Assembly: GCF_959029255.1 (NCBI RefSeq)
Contig: NZ_CAUFUE010000034.1
Location: forward strand, 1 to 45,924
DNA: 45,924 bases
DNA from: an uncultured Bacteroides sp.
GTDB lineage: Bacteria; Bacteroidota; Bacteroidia; Bacteroidales; Bacteroidaceae
Reading direction: 5' to 3'
This document shows positions 34,748-44,208 of the stretch, one piece after another (position 1 is the stretch's first letter; every line of letters begins with the position of its first letter). Made by a program: the position numbers and the translations under genes. The notes under the pieces are model-generated. The model was not told the DNA's origin, did not search any database, and saw only the letters and a program-made list of their open reading frames with translations.

Positions 34748-36358
34748 ATGAATAAATTCAAGAAATATACATATCTGTTAGGGTTGGCATGCGCCGCCCT
34801 GACAGCAGCATGCGATGACCAAAGTGATGAAATCACCTCTTTGGAGCACGATCACCTATTTGCACCTTTCGGTCTGGAAGCAAAGGTTAACAATACTATT
34901 GATGTACGTTTAAGTTGGACTCTTAACTCCGAAGCTTCGCTTTACGATATAGAAATCTTTGCCAATGACAGCTTGACATTCCAAGGAACTCCGGTACGTA
35001 CCTATACCGACATTACGGCTGAGCAAATGCCTTATGACGTAATCGGCCTTGAAGGTGACACCAAATATTCAGCCAGATTGATGTGCAAAGGTGGCAAAAT
35101 AGCCAATTCCAAATGGAACGGTGTATTTTTTAAGACTGACGCTGAAAAGCTTTTGAAAGAAGTAGACGAAGATGACCTTACAGCATCTTCAGCCACACTA
35201 TACTTTGAATTAAACAGAACATATACCGAGGTAGTATTAACTCCGGAAGAAGGAGAATCTATAAAACAATCCATTTCAAGCGAAGACCTTCAAAATGGAA
35301 AAGTCATAGTCAACGGACTTTCCGGCAATACCACCTATACGGCAAAATTGCTAAACGGTGAAAAAAACTGTGGCTCTCGCACTTTTACTACGTTGATTGA
35401 CCCAACTACCGCAATAGTAGTATCACCTGATGGGAAATCTTTACAAGATGCTGTAGCTGAAGCGACAGCAAGTAAAAATCTTATTCTTGTTCAGGCGGGC
35501 ACTTATAACATTGATGAAATAGACATCGATAAAGAAGTGCAGATTATCGGTGAACGTTTCAAGAACAAACCTGTCTTGGTAGGTAAATTCAATATGCTCG
35601 AAGGTTCGGGAATCATAATGCGAAACATCATTATGGACGGTAATAATTTCAAAGTAAAAAGAATGTTTTCATACGAAGACGGAACCACAGCCAAAGAAGT
35701 AAAGATTGAAGCCAGTGAAATCAGAGGTTACAAGGAAGGTGTATTCGTTATCAACAACACTGCGAAACCTATCACGGTAGATGCTATTACTATCAACAAC
35801 TGTCTTATCTATGACATCGCTTGTGATGGTGGAGATTTCCTTGACAGCCGTTCAGGTACAATCAAAGCTTTGACTATAACAAATAACACCGTCTATAATT
35901 GTTCCCAAATGAAAGGACGTGAATTTATCCGTATTGATGGCGACGCTGACAAGAAACCATGGAATCCTGCTGTCACCGAATATACCATTAAATTGGAAAA
36001 GAACACGATAGTTGGTGCTGGTAAGACTTTCAAACGTCTGATGTACGTCAGATATACAGGCGCAAAAGTTACCATGAAGAGCAACCTAATTATGAACTTC
36101 TCAGGTTATCTAAATGACCAAAAGTATATTGAAGCTAAAAACATTACAGCCAGCAATAACCGTTATTACAACGCAAAAAATGCAGGTATAATTCAATATA
36201 AGAGCGGTGATGAAACAATCGTTGCATTTACTGACGACAATTGTGTAGCGGCTAAGTTTGTAGATCCCAAGTTTAAGGATGAAGCCAATGGAGACTTCAC
36301 TATCACAAATGAAGACCTTATTATTGATAAGGTGGGTGACCCGCGTTGGCTAAAATAA
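34748..36358 (+). CDS. Surface lipoprotein, Fn3 plus beta-helix (DUF4957/DUF5123-like)
   Basis: A 536-residue lipoprotein (LTAAC, Cys22, then DDQSDE, an acidic tract typical of surface-exported Bacteroides lipoproteins). Residues about 40-135 and 140-225 are two Fn3-like beta-sandwiches (LEGDTKYSARLM, LSGNTTYTAKLL). From about 230 the sequence becomes a right-handed beta-helix with repeated N-rich coils (IIMRNIIMDGNNF, ITINNCLIYDI, LTITNNTVYNC, IKLEKNTIVGAG, ITASNNRYYN), matching the DUF4957/DUF5123 architecture known beside SusD in pectin PULs. Probably the surface glycan-binding protein. Catalytic residues of pectate lyases are not evident, so enzymatic activity is unlikely but not excluded. 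Confidence 0.85.
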   Translation: MNKFKKYTYLLGLACAALTAACDDQSDEITSLEHDHLFAPFGLEAKVNNTIDVRLSWTLNSEASLYDIEIFANDSLTFQGTPVRTYTDITAEQMPYDVIGLEGDTKYSARLMCKGGKIANSKWNGVFFKTDAEKLLKEVDEDDLTASSATLYFELNRTYTEVVLTPEEGESIKQSISSEDLQNGKVIVNGLSGNTTYTAKLLNGEKNCGSRTFTTLIDPTTAIVVSPDGKSLQDAVAEATASKNLILVQAGTYNIDEIDIDKEVQIIGERFKNKPVLVGKFNMLEGSGIIMRNIIMDGNNFKVKRMFSYEDGTTAKEVKIEASEIRGYKEGVFVINNTAKPITVDAITINNCLIYDIACDGGDFLDSRSGTIKALTITNNTVYNCSQMKGREFIRIDGDADKKPWNPAVTEYTIKLEKNTIVGAGKTFKRLMYVRYTGAKVTMKSNLIMNFSGYLNDQKYIEAKNITASNNRYYNAKNAGIIQYKSGDETIVAFTDDNCVAAKFVDPKFKDEANGDFTITNEDLIIDKVGDPRWLK

Positions 36359-36393
36359 TAATAGCATCATTTTTATAAATTAATAAAAATATC

Positions 36394-36432
36394 AAAGCGC
36401 CTACTTCATTTCCTAGAAGCAGGCGCTTTTTT
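36394..36432 (+). terminator. Terminator of the susCD operon of PUL 2
   Basis: AAAGCGCCTACTT (36394-36406) pairs with AAGCAGGCGCTTT (36417-36429) with one mismatch, 10-nt loop, then a run of T. It ends the susC-susD-lipoprotein operon 36 nt after the last stop codon. Confidence 0.88.
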
Positions 36433-36557
36433 ACCTTATATTCCAATTCCCATGCGGGCATATCTAAAACTATGTATTTCATCCTATAGGGCTCGATATC
36501 ACTGCAAAGCTTGATGATTACCTGCATGGAACATACTGGTAATCAATATTCTCACAC

Positions 36558-36726
36558 TTTAATATCACCTTACCAATAATACAGTATCACTTTATACACG
36601 ATAAATCAAAACTTTACTGTTGATACAGTAACACTTTACCGATGATACAGTAATGCTTTACCACTAGTAAAGTGTTACTGTACCAACGATAAAGTGTTAC
36701 TGTACAATGGATAAAGAATCCATAAA
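36558..36726. repeat. Phased array of eight 15-bp boxes at exact 22-bp period, inverting mid-array
   Basis: Consensus box TACAGTAACACTTTA plus 7-bp spacer. Boxes begin at 36558 (10/15), 36580 (14/15), 36602 (11/15), 36624 (15/15), 36646 (13/15), then in reverse orientation at 36668 (15/15), 36690 (15/15) and 36712 (weak). Every start is exactly 22 bp from the next, even across the orientation switch. The centre can fold as a hairpin with 36646-36660 pairing with 36668-36682. No ORF runs through it. The array is about 160 bp upstream of the GH140 -7 box. Confidence 0.85.
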
Positions 36727-36888
36727 GTCATTAGTCGTTGATAATAAGCACTTAAGTAAGATTACAGATAAACACAAACATCAACAATGCGAAACGCCAT
36801 ACTAAGAACAAGAGACCACTGGCGGAGGGAAAAAACGTTTTTATAAACCGACGGTACATCCTCTATTCTTTTTTCAACAAATTAGGAG

Positions 36889-36896
36889 TATATTTG
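36889..36896 (+). promoter_or_regulatory. TAnnTTTG -7 box for GH140
   Basis: TATATTTG, exact match, 23 nt before the ATG at 36919. Confidence 0.6.
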
Positions 36897-36918
36897 CAAA
36901 CAACTCAAAAATAAATAT

Positions 36919-38430
36919 ATGAAAAACAATATCCTTTTATCTGTCTGCCTGATACTATTCTCCACCGCCATCTACGCGCAACCCAAAGGCATCCCCTGGC
37001 AACACGGTCCCTTGCAAGTTTCCACTAACTCCCGCTACCTGCAACACGCAGACGGTACACCGTTCTTTTGGCTGGGAGACACAGGTTGGCTACTCCCTGA
37101 GAGATTAAACAGGGATGAAGCCGCATATTATTTGCAGCATTGCAAAGAAGCAGGTTTCAATGTCGTGCAAGTACAAACCGTCAACGGAGTACCTGCCATG
37201 AACATCTACGGACAGTCTTCCCATCCATACGGATACGATTTCAGCCGGATAGACCAACCGGGTATTTACGGATACTGGAACCATATAGACTATATCATCG
37301 ACACGGCAGAGCGACAAGGTATCTACATCGGCATGGTATGCATCTGGGGCGGATTGGTAAAAGCCGGACTGATGGACACGGCACAAGCGAAAGCCTACGG
37401 AACATTCCTCGCCAATCGTTACAAAAACCGCCCCAACATCATCTGGATAATAGGCGGCGACACATACGGCAATATAAAAACAGAAGTATGGGATACACTC
37501 GCTTCCACCATCAAGACCATAGACAAAAATCACTTGATGACTTTCCATCCTTTCGGGCGGACGCTATCGACAACCTGGTTTAATGACGCCTACTGGCTGG
37601 ACTTCAACATGTTCCAAAGCGGCCATCGCAGATATGGACAAAGCAAAGATTATACAAACAGCCTGCTGCCCCCCGGAACGGAAGAGGACAACTGGAGATA
37701 TGTGGAGCAGAGTCATTCGATGAAACCCATGCGCCCCGTCATCGATGGCGAGCCTTCTTACGAAGCTATTCCCCAAGGGCTTCATAACCCCAAGGAAGGT
37801 TTCTGGAAAGCGGAAGATGCGCGTAGGTATGCCTACTGGTCAGTCTTTGCCGGAGCTTTCGGGCATACCTATGGACACAACTCCATCATGCAATTCCTGA
37901 AACCGGGTGTCAATGCGGCATACGGCGCCACGAAGTTATGGTATGACGCCTTGAATGACGAAGGATACAACCAGATGAAACACCTAAAAAAGCTGATACT
38001 CGCCTTTCCTTTCTTTGAACGTATCCCTGACCAAAGCATTATTGCCGGGAAGAACGGAGAGAAGTACGAACGTCTCATCGCTACACGTGGTGAAGATTAC
38101 CTGCTGGTTTATAACTATACGGGGAGAACGATGGAAATCAATATAGACAAGATTAGCGGAAAAGCCAAGAAGGCATGGTGGTATTCGCCACGCAACGGGA
38201 ACGTGACGTATATCGGAGAGTTCCGCTCCAAAACAATCACCGTGAAACCCGAAGGCTGTCAGACTGGCGGAAACGACTGGGTATTGATTGTCGCTGACAG
38301 TAGCAAGGACTATATATCCGATTCTTCGCCTTACAACTCTCTTTTCAAGGCTGCGGATGCGCATTCCAAGCTTACTGTTTCAACACCTTGTCCCTGTATT
38401 CCGTCGGCGTCATTCCCATCTTGTTCTTGA
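36919..38430 (+). CDS. GH140 apiosidase-like enzyme (DUF4038 type)
   Basis: A 503-residue exported enzyme (signal peptide MKNNILLSVCLILFSTAIYA). The TIM barrel starts with RYLQHADGTPFFWLGDTGWLL, the DUF4038/GH140 signature. Expected acid/base and nucleophile are Asp181 in WIIGGDTYGN and Glu278 in RPVIDGEPSYE. The C-terminal beta-sandwich ends near VLIVADSSKDY. GH140 enzymes release apiose-linked chains from RG-II; here the substrate is inferred from family. The last roughly 40 residues look unlike a protein end: the frame runs 59 bp into the antisense of the regulator gene, with a Cys/Ser/Pro-rich tail (STPCPCIPSASFPSCS). Confidence 0.87.
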   Translation: MKNNILLSVCLILFSTAIYAQPKGIPWQHGPLQVSTNSRYLQHADGTPFFWLGDTGWLLPERLNRDEAAYYLQHCKEAGFNVVQVQTVNGVPAMNIYGQSSHPYGYDFSRIDQPGIYGYWNHIDYIIDTAERQGIYIGMVCIWGGLVKAGLMDTAQAKAYGTFLANRYKNRPNIIWIIGGDTYGNIKTEVWDTLASTIKTIDKNHLMTFHPFGRTLSTTWFNDAYWLDFNMFQSGHRRYGQSKDYTNSLLPPGTEEDNWRYVEQSHSMKPMRPVIDGEPSYEAIPQGLHNPKEGFWKAEDARRYAYWSVFAGAFGHTYGHNSIMQFLKPGVNAAYGATKLWYDALNDEGYNQMKHLKKLILAFPFFERIPDQSIIAGKNGEKYERLIATRGEDYLLVYNYTGRTMEINIDKISGKAKKAWWYSPRNGNVTYIGEFRSKTITVKPEGCQTGGNDWVLIVADSSKDYISDSSPYNSLFKAADAHSKLTVSTPCPCIPSASFPSCS

Positions 38431-41400
38431 AGCACTTGCTGAAGTAACGTGGGTCATTGATACCCACCATATATGAAATTTGCGTCATGGAATATTCACC
38501 CGTCTCTATCAACTGCACGGCACGATTGATGCGCATATCCTTGATAAATTCTATAGGTGCCAAACCGGTCAACGTCTTCAGCTTCTTAAAGAAAACCGAA
38601 CGGCTGACAGCCAACTCCTGTACCAAATCATCGACTACCAAATCACCGTTATCCATATTCTTCTCCATCAATTCCAGAAGCTTATCCATGAACTTGCGGT
38701 CGTTGGAAGACATAATCGGTGCCTTCTTTTCTTCTTTATCCTCCTCCAACGACGAAGAAGACGAAGAAGCCACCCCGGCAGGCATCAGGTCTTCACGATA
38801 CAAAGCTTGCAACTTTTGCCGTTGCGTCAGCAGGTTTTTCACACGAGCCTTCAGATAAGTGGCACTGAAAGGTTTGGTTATATAATCATCCGCTCCATAT
38901 TCCAATCCCTCCAACTTGCTTTCGATGGAAGTCTTGGCAGTCAGCAGCACAATGGGAATATGGCTCGTAGTCATGTCCGCACGCAGTTCACGGGTCATGG
39001 CGATGCCATCCTTTTCCGGCATCATCACATCACTGATGATGATATCAGGCAGAAACTTCAACGCTTTGTTCCAACCCTCCATACCGTTCTCCGCTTCTAC
39101 AACACGATATTCCGGGGAGAAGATGCTACGCAGGAAGAGCCGTAACTCCGAATTGTCTTCCACCAAAAGCATGACGCCTTTAGAGTTTCCCGTTTCTTCT
39201 TCCTCAGCCATGCCTTCTTCCTCCGTATGTCCATGAGCCGCCTCATCCTGATTACCGGCAGGCTTGGCCACCTCCATACCGGCAGTGGCATCATCCTGCA
39301 TGAATTCAACGGACTCATCATAATGCCCTTTACCCTTCTGGAAATCAACCTTGAAGCAACTCCCCTCTCCCAACTTGCTATCTACTGAAATCAAGGCTTT
39401 GTGCATTTCAACCAACTCCTTCACCAATGACAGGCCAATACCTGTACTGGACTGATTGAACAGATTTCGATCCACCAGATTTTCAAAACGCACAAAGATG
39501 GACTTTTTCTTATTCTCCGCAATGCCGATACCCTGGTCTTGCACACCAATCGAAACGGTATTCTCGTCCTCATGGATAAAGACTTTTATCATCTTTCCAT
39601 TGGGTGTATATTTAAAGGCGTTGGACAACAGATTAAATACAATCTTCTCGTACTTATCGACATCCACCCATAAATAGAGTTCCCCTTTCTCCGTCTCAAA
39701 CAAGAAATCAATCTGATGCTCTTCGGCTACGGAATCGAAATTCTCCATAATCTTACGGGTAAATGCCACAACTTCGATGCGCTGCACCTGCATCTTCATC
39801 TTCTTATTCTGAATTTTACGGAAGTCGAGTATCTGGTTAATCAGGCGCAACATGCGGTTCGTATTCCGTTCCACCACCTGCAACTGTTCGCGGGCATCCG
39901 CCGGTAGCGAAGCATTCTCCAACACATATTCCACCGGACCGGAAATCAACGTCAGCGGAGTGCGCAGTTCGTGGGAGATATCCGTAAAGAAGCGCAACTT
40001 CATATCCGTCATCTGCCGTTCCATGAACACCCGGTGCTTCAACCGGTAGATAGTGAACAGGATGTAAACGGCTGTCACGATAATCAGCAAAATGAAAAGC
40101 ACATACAGGAAGTAAGCAAACGGAGTCTCCCAAAAGGACGGGAGAACTTCGATATCAAGCAAACGCGTATTTTCCGTCCACACCCCATCGGCATTGGTAG
40201 AACGGACTTTAAAGACATAATGTCCTTTCGGCAGGTTGGTATAAGTAGCCACGCGCTGCTTGCCCACATAGTTCCACGCCTTTTCAAAGCCATCCAGAAT
40301 ATAAGCGTACTGTATTTCGGAAGGCGCCGTATAGTCGAGCGCGGCAAACTGTATCGTAAAGATGTTCTCTTTATGCGAAAGCTTCAACTCGCGCGTATCA
40401 TCCAGCCCCTGTTGCAACACCGAACCTTCTCCCGGAACCACATCTTCATTGGCTACCAGCAGTTTGGAGAACACAATCGGCGGGACATAACTACTCTTAC
40501 GAATGGAATCGGGATTGAAAACAAAGATGCCATCGCTTGCTCCGAACAGGATATTTCCCCACGAAGTATAGGCTGACGCCGCTTCACTGAACCTCACCTG
40601 GAAAGAGATACGCTTATCTACATAGTTTTCAAACTTTTCTTCGGCAGGAATGAATTTGCTGACACCATTCTCGGTACTCATCCAGAGATTACCCTTATCG
40701 TCCTCGCGTATGGAGAGCAGTACATCCGAAGGCAGGCCGTTCTGCACGCAATAGGATTTGAACATGGCGTGACCGTTTTCGTCGATAGACACCAGCTTAT
40801 TCAAGCCACCGCCAAAAGTAGCCAGATAAAGCTCCTTCTCCCGGGTGGAAATTATCCAATGCACATCATTGTTGCTCAGGCTGTGAATATCGTCCGTCAC
40901 GCGTACAAAGTGGTGGAACACGGCGTCTTCGGGAGATTTAAAGTCAGCATTTACCATCAAGGCGCCTACGGTAGTACCTATCCAGATGTTCCCCCGATGG
41001 TCGCCGGTTATGAAACGGGCTTTATAACAGTCGTCAATGGGATACCCTTTGAGGTTATTGCGATGATTGACAAAGATTTCCCTTCCACCCTGATTGCGCG
41101 TCAGGTAATTCACGCCACCGGCAAAGGTCGCTACCCAGATGCGGCCGCGCGCGTCTTCGTAAACGCAATATACATTGTCGTCGCTCAAGCTGTAAATATC
41201 ATCCTTCTGATATTGATAACGGGTCAGTTTATAATGCATCGCCCCTTGTGGTTCCGCCTTCACCAGCCCGTCCCCCTTAGTGGCAATCCAAAGGTTATTC
41301 TTGCTATCTTGCCGGATGAAGTACACATTCCCTATCAGCGGAGTGCCCGTGCGGGATATCGTTCCTGCTTCGGTGAGATAACCGAGTTCTTTATGTTTTT

Positions 41401-42829
41401 TATCGTAGACACGCAACTTGCTGTCCTTCAGACCTACCCAGAGGTTATGCTCCTTATCCTCGCAAAGCGCACGCACCTCATTGCTCAGTGACTCATACCG
41501 ATGGGGTTCGGGAGTCACCATCCTGAACTGGGAAGGGCGGAAAGTAATCTTTTCCAGTCCTTTGGAATGCGTACACATCCACAGATTACCTTGCCTGTCG
41601 GAGAAAGCGGAGTGAATTTTATTGGAGAAACGCCAATCGGCATCAGTCAGCCCGTTATAGAAAGGGCACAAGCTATTGCTCTCCCTGTCGAAACGTGAAA
41701 AGCCGCCACCGTAGGGATGCACCCACACCGTACCGTAAATATCTTCGTGCACATGGAAAGCCGGACGCGAGCGATCGGTGCTGGTGGGCTCCACCTTGAC
41801 AACTTCCATTTTCAGTACTTTCGTCTTCGGGTTGAAATGAGCCACCGTACCGGAAATCTCCTGTTCAAACCATATCTCCGAGTTTCGGTCCACATAAATG
41901 GAACGAACCGGCGCTTTCGGCAAACGGGACGCTTCGATATGCTCCGTCGTCTTAGATTGGAATTTATAGATAAAGAAACCATCGGTAGCAGTCACAATCA
42001 CCATTTCCCGCTCATTCAGTTTCCGGATAGCTACAACCCGTGACGAAACGGGCAACTGGAGTAGCCGGAATTGCCCGTCCCTCTTCTGATAGCGCCATAC
42101 ACGCCCATTGCCTGAGCCAAAGAATATCTCATCGCCGTGTTCCTGGGCTGCATAAAAGAGCTGCCCCGCCATATCTTCCTGCTTGGACGTCTCCACAAAA
42201 TAAGAAACGAATTTCTCTCCTCCGGCAGGGAGCATAGCCAAACCATTGTTAGTCAACAACCATTCATTGCCCGACGTGTCTTCGTACACATTATATATAT
42301 GAGTGGCCTGCAACATGCCCGTTTTTTCAGAGTACCATTCCGACGTGAGAAGGTATGTATCGGGAGCCGTTTTTATCCGGATAGCCCCTTCTTTTTCCGT
42401 AAGCAGCCAGACGGAACCGCTAGGCAAGATTTTGATGGATGCAACGGTAGCTGCTGAGCCGCTCTTGTCCGTGGCAGGCACACGTTCGAATACCTCCGAA
42501 CGGGGGTCAAAACGAAAGACATGGTTATCGTAGGTCTGTAACCAAAGAAAGCCATATTCATCTTCAAACATCTGGTCGATGCGGTTGTTCGTCAAATCGA
42601 TTTGGTTATCGAGTTTCGCTTTGTAAGTTCTGAAAGTATATCCGTCGAACTTATTGACTCCGTCCCAGGTGGAAAGCCATATATTTCCTTTTCTGTCCTG
42701 CAAAATACTCATAACGGTATTTTGGGAGAGTCCGTCTTCTGATGAATAATGAGTAAAAAAACAATCAGGCTGCGCTTTGACCGACAGCGCACACAGTAAA
42801 CCGGCAATCAGATATAAGATTCTTTTCAT
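38372..42829 (-). CDS. Hybrid two-component system sensor/regulator (HTCS)
   Basis: A 1485-residue one-protein regulator. Signal peptide to about Ala19; two seven-bladed propellers of reg_prop repeats (about 25-720; motifs such as DRKGNIWLSTWDG and DDKGNLWMSTENG); Y_Y_Y domain (about 780-890); one membrane helix (about 900-922); HisKA with SHELRTP (His953); HATPase with NLLSNAFKYTPNG and DQGIGIAENKK; acidic linker; receiver with phospho-acceptor Asp1267 (DIIISDVMMPEKDG); Ser-rich linker; AraC-type DNA-binding domain (about 1385-1485, ending MGMTPTEYRDKVLKQ). The periplasmic part would sense an oligosaccharide from PUL 2. Its 3' end overlaps GH140 tail-to-tail. Confidence 0.97.
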   Translation of the reverse strand: MKRILYLIAGLLCALSVKAQPDCFFTHYSSEDGLSQNTVMSILQDRKGNIWLSTWDGVNKFDGYTFRTYKAKLDNQIDLTNNRIDQMFEDEYGFLWLQTYDNHVFRFDPRSEVFERVPATDKSGSAATVASIKILPSGSVWLLTEKEGAIRIKTAPDTYLLTSEWYSEKTGMLQATHIYNVYEDTSGNEWLLTNNGLAMLPAGGEKFVSYFVETSKQEDMAGQLFYAAQEHGDEIFFGSGNGRVWRYQKRDGQFRLLQLPVSSRVVAIRKLNEREMVIVTATDGFFIYKFQSKTTEHIEASRLPKAPVRSIYVDRNSEIWFEQEISGTVAHFNPKTKVLKMEVVKVEPTSTDRSRPAFHVHEDIYGTVWVHPYGGGFSRFDRESNSLCPFYNGLTDADWRFSNKIHSAFSDRQGNLWMCTHSKGLEKITFRPSQFRMVTPEPHRYESLSNEVRALCEDKEHNLWVGLKDSKLRVYDKKHKELGYLTEAGTISRTGTPLIGNVYFIRQDSKNNLWIATKGDGLVKAEPQGAMHYKLTRYQYQKDDIYSLSDDNVYCVYEDARGRIWVATFAGGVNYLTRNQGGREIFVNHRNNLKGYPIDDCYKARFITGDHRGNIWIGTTVGALMVNADFKSPEDAVFHHFVRVTDDIHSLSNNDVHWIISTREKELYLATFGGGLNKLVSIDENGHAMFKSYCVQNGLPSDVLLSIREDDKGNLWMSTENGVSKFIPAEEKFENYVDKRISFQVRFSEAASAYTSWGNILFGASDGIFVFNPDSIRKSSYVPPIVFSKLLVANEDVVPGEGSVLQQGLDDTRELKLSHKENIFTIQFAALDYTAPSEIQYAYILDGFEKAWNYVGKQRVATYTNLPKGHYVFKVRSTNADGVWTENTRLLDIEVLPSFWETPFAYFLYVLFILLIIVTAVYILFTIYRLKHRVFMERQMTDMKLRFFTDISHELRTPLTLISGPVEYVLENASLPADAREQLQVVERNTNRMLRLINQILDFRKIQNKKMKMQVQRIEVVAFTRKIMENFDSVAEEHQIDFLFETEKGELYLWVDVDKYEKIVFNLLSNAFKYTPNGKMIKVFIHEDENTVSIGVQDQGIGIAENKKKSIFVRFENLVDRNLFNQSSTGIGLSLVKELVEMHKALISVDSKLGEGSCFKVDFQKGKGHYDESVEFMQDDATAGMEVAKPAGNQDEAAHGHTEEEGMAEEEETGNSKGVMLLVEDNSELRLFLRSIFSPEYRVVEAENGMEGWNKALKFLPDIIISDVMMPEKDGIAMTRELRADMTTSHIPIVLLTAKTSIESKLEGLEYGADDYITKPFSATYLKARVKNLLTQRQKLQALYREDLMPAGVASSSSSSLEEDKEEKKAPIMSSNDRKFMDKLLELMEKNMDNGDLVVDDLVQELAVSRSVFFKKLKTLTGLAPIEFIKDMRINRAVQLIETGEYSMTQISYMVGINDPRYFSKCFKNKMGMTPTEYRDKVLKQ

Positions 42830-42849
42830 AATGAGTCCATTCTATGCGG

Positions 42850-42887
42850 TAAAGATACATATTTCAGTGAAAAATCCTGTATCTTTG
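42850..42887. promoter_or_regulatory. Divergent -7 boxes between the HTCS and esterase genes
   Basis: On the plus strand TATCTTTG (42880-42887) is an exact -7 box 22 nt before the esterase ATG. On the minus strand 42850-42857 reads TATCTTTA, one mismatch, 21 nt before the HTCS ATG. The two face away from each other in a 79-bp gap, so the genes may be co-regulated. Confidence 0.5.
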
Positions 42888-42908
42888 TTTTTATTTTAAG
42901 TATCAACC

Positions 42909-44096
42909 ATGAAACAGTTTATCTTCTTTTTAATCTTATTTCTGTCAGTAAATAGTTCCGTTTCGGCTCAGTCCGATACAATAAGCTATGGGGTTCTCAA
43001 AAACATGCCCGCTTTCTACAAGCAACTCAAGCAACAACTCACCTACCCCGAAGCATGGGGAAACTCATCCACAAAGGACTTCCGGCAGTGGAGGACGAAT
43101 GCGCGCAGCATTGTGATGGAATGCATGCAGAACCTGCCGCCAGCCTCCGGGAAATACAATATGACAATCGTCGCGACAGAGCAGCGAGACGGCTACGAAG
43201 CCCGTAAAATACGGTTTAACGTCTCCGATTGGTACAGCATACCGGCCTATCTGCTGGTTCCCGCAGGTAAGGGTCCCTTTCCCGCCATCGTCATGCTTCA
43301 CGACCACGGGGCTCATTTCTCGATTGGAAAAGAGAAGATGGTTCGTCCGTTCGGAGTGTCTCCTGAGGTTCTAGCGAATGCCGAAGACTGGGCGACACGC
43401 TGCTACGACGGACAATATGTCGGTGACTACTTCGCGCAAAACGGTTATGTGGTATTAGCCATAGATGCCTTGTTCTGGGGAGAGCGCGGACGGAAAGAGG
43501 GTGTAAACTATGAAGGGCAGCAAGCGCTGGCTTCAAACTTCCTGCAAATGGGGGCTTCCTGGGGGGCATTCATCAATATAGATGATGTGCGCAGCGCTGA
43601 GTTTCTGGCTTCGCTGCCTATGGTTGACAAGGAGAAAGTAGGATGCCTGGGCTTTTCCATGGGGGCTTACCGTTCGTGGATGCTCTCGGCTCTCACCGAT
43701 TGTGTCAAGGCTTCGGCATCTGTCTGCTGGATGAATACCACCGAGCATCTGATGAGTCTTACAAACAATCAAAACAAAGGCGGCTCGGCCTATTCGATGC
43801 TCATTCCGAATCTTAGGCGCTATCTTGATTATCCGCATACGGCAAGTATCGCCTGCCCCAAACCGACGCTGTTCTTTAATGGAAGCAAGGACAAGCTCTT
43901 TCCGGTGGAGGGAGTGAAGGATGCGTACCAAACCATGCGTGCCGTGTGGAAGAGCCAGGGCGCGGAGGACAGGCTTGTGACCAAGATATGGGAGGAGAAG
44001 CATTTCTTTAATAAAGATATGCAAAGGGAAACGCTGGAATTCTTCAACAGATGGTTCATTACCCGCCCTTCTGAAGGGGAAAGAGAGCGGTTCTGA
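42909..44096 (+). CDS. Exported alpha/beta hydrolase (esterase), dienelactone hydrolase/AXE-like
   Basis: A 395-residue secreted esterase candidate (signal peptide to about SAQ, residue 21). An alpha/beta hydrolase fold with strand VPAGKGPFPAIVMLHDHGAHF, nucleophile Ser250 in GFSMGAYR, acid Asp328 in GSKDKLFP and His365 in EEKHFFN. The long N-terminal helical region (30-75) and large insert around 145-210 are typical of Bacteroidota esterases near pectin or xylan loci. Likely removes acetyl or other acyl groups from the polysaccharide; the exact bond is unknown. Its TGA stop lies inside the first GAGGGATATATAG repeat, and the C-terminus SEGERERF is low complexity. Confidence 0.82.
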   Translation: MKQFIFFLILFLSVNSSVSAQSDTISYGVLKNMPAFYKQLKQQLTYPEAWGNSSTKDFRQWRTNARSIVMECMQNLPPASGKYNMTIVATEQRDGYEARKIRFNVSDWYSIPAYLLVPAGKGPFPAIVMLHDHGAHFSIGKEKMVRPFGVSPEVLANAEDWATRCYDGQYVGDYFAQNGYVVLAIDALFWGERGRKEGVNYEGQQALASNFLQMGASWGAFINIDDVRSAEFLASLPMVDKEKVGCLGFSMGAYRSWMLSALTDCVKASASVCWMNTTEHLMSLTNNQNKGGSAYSMLIPNLRRYLDYPHTASIACPKPTLFFNGSKDKLFPVEGVKDAYQTMRAVWKSQGAEDRLVTKIWEEKHFFNKDMQRETLEFFNRWFITRPSEGERERF

Positions 44097-44203
44097 GGGA
44101 TATATAGACCTGTCGCGAGGGATATAAAGACCTATCATGAGGGATATATAGATGCCACACGATAGAGCTATATATCCCTCGCGAGGCATCTATATATCTG
44201 TCA
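44093..44203. repeat. Second array of GAGGGATATATAG repeats
   Basis: About five copies of GAGGGATATATAGA or its complement, with CGCGAGG joints: three in forward orientation (from 44094, 44117, 44139), then two reversed (to about 44193). It fills the gap between the convergent esterase genes and supplies the TGA stop of the left one. Same family as 25677-25806. Confidence 0.75.
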
Positions 44204-44208
44204 CCCCC

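Noticed and set aside
36558..36726. Iteron-type replication origin, because of the 22-bp period
   Set aside because: No replication initiator gene or plasmid or phage functions nearby, and the surrounding genes are a chromosomal PUL; kept as an unexplained array.
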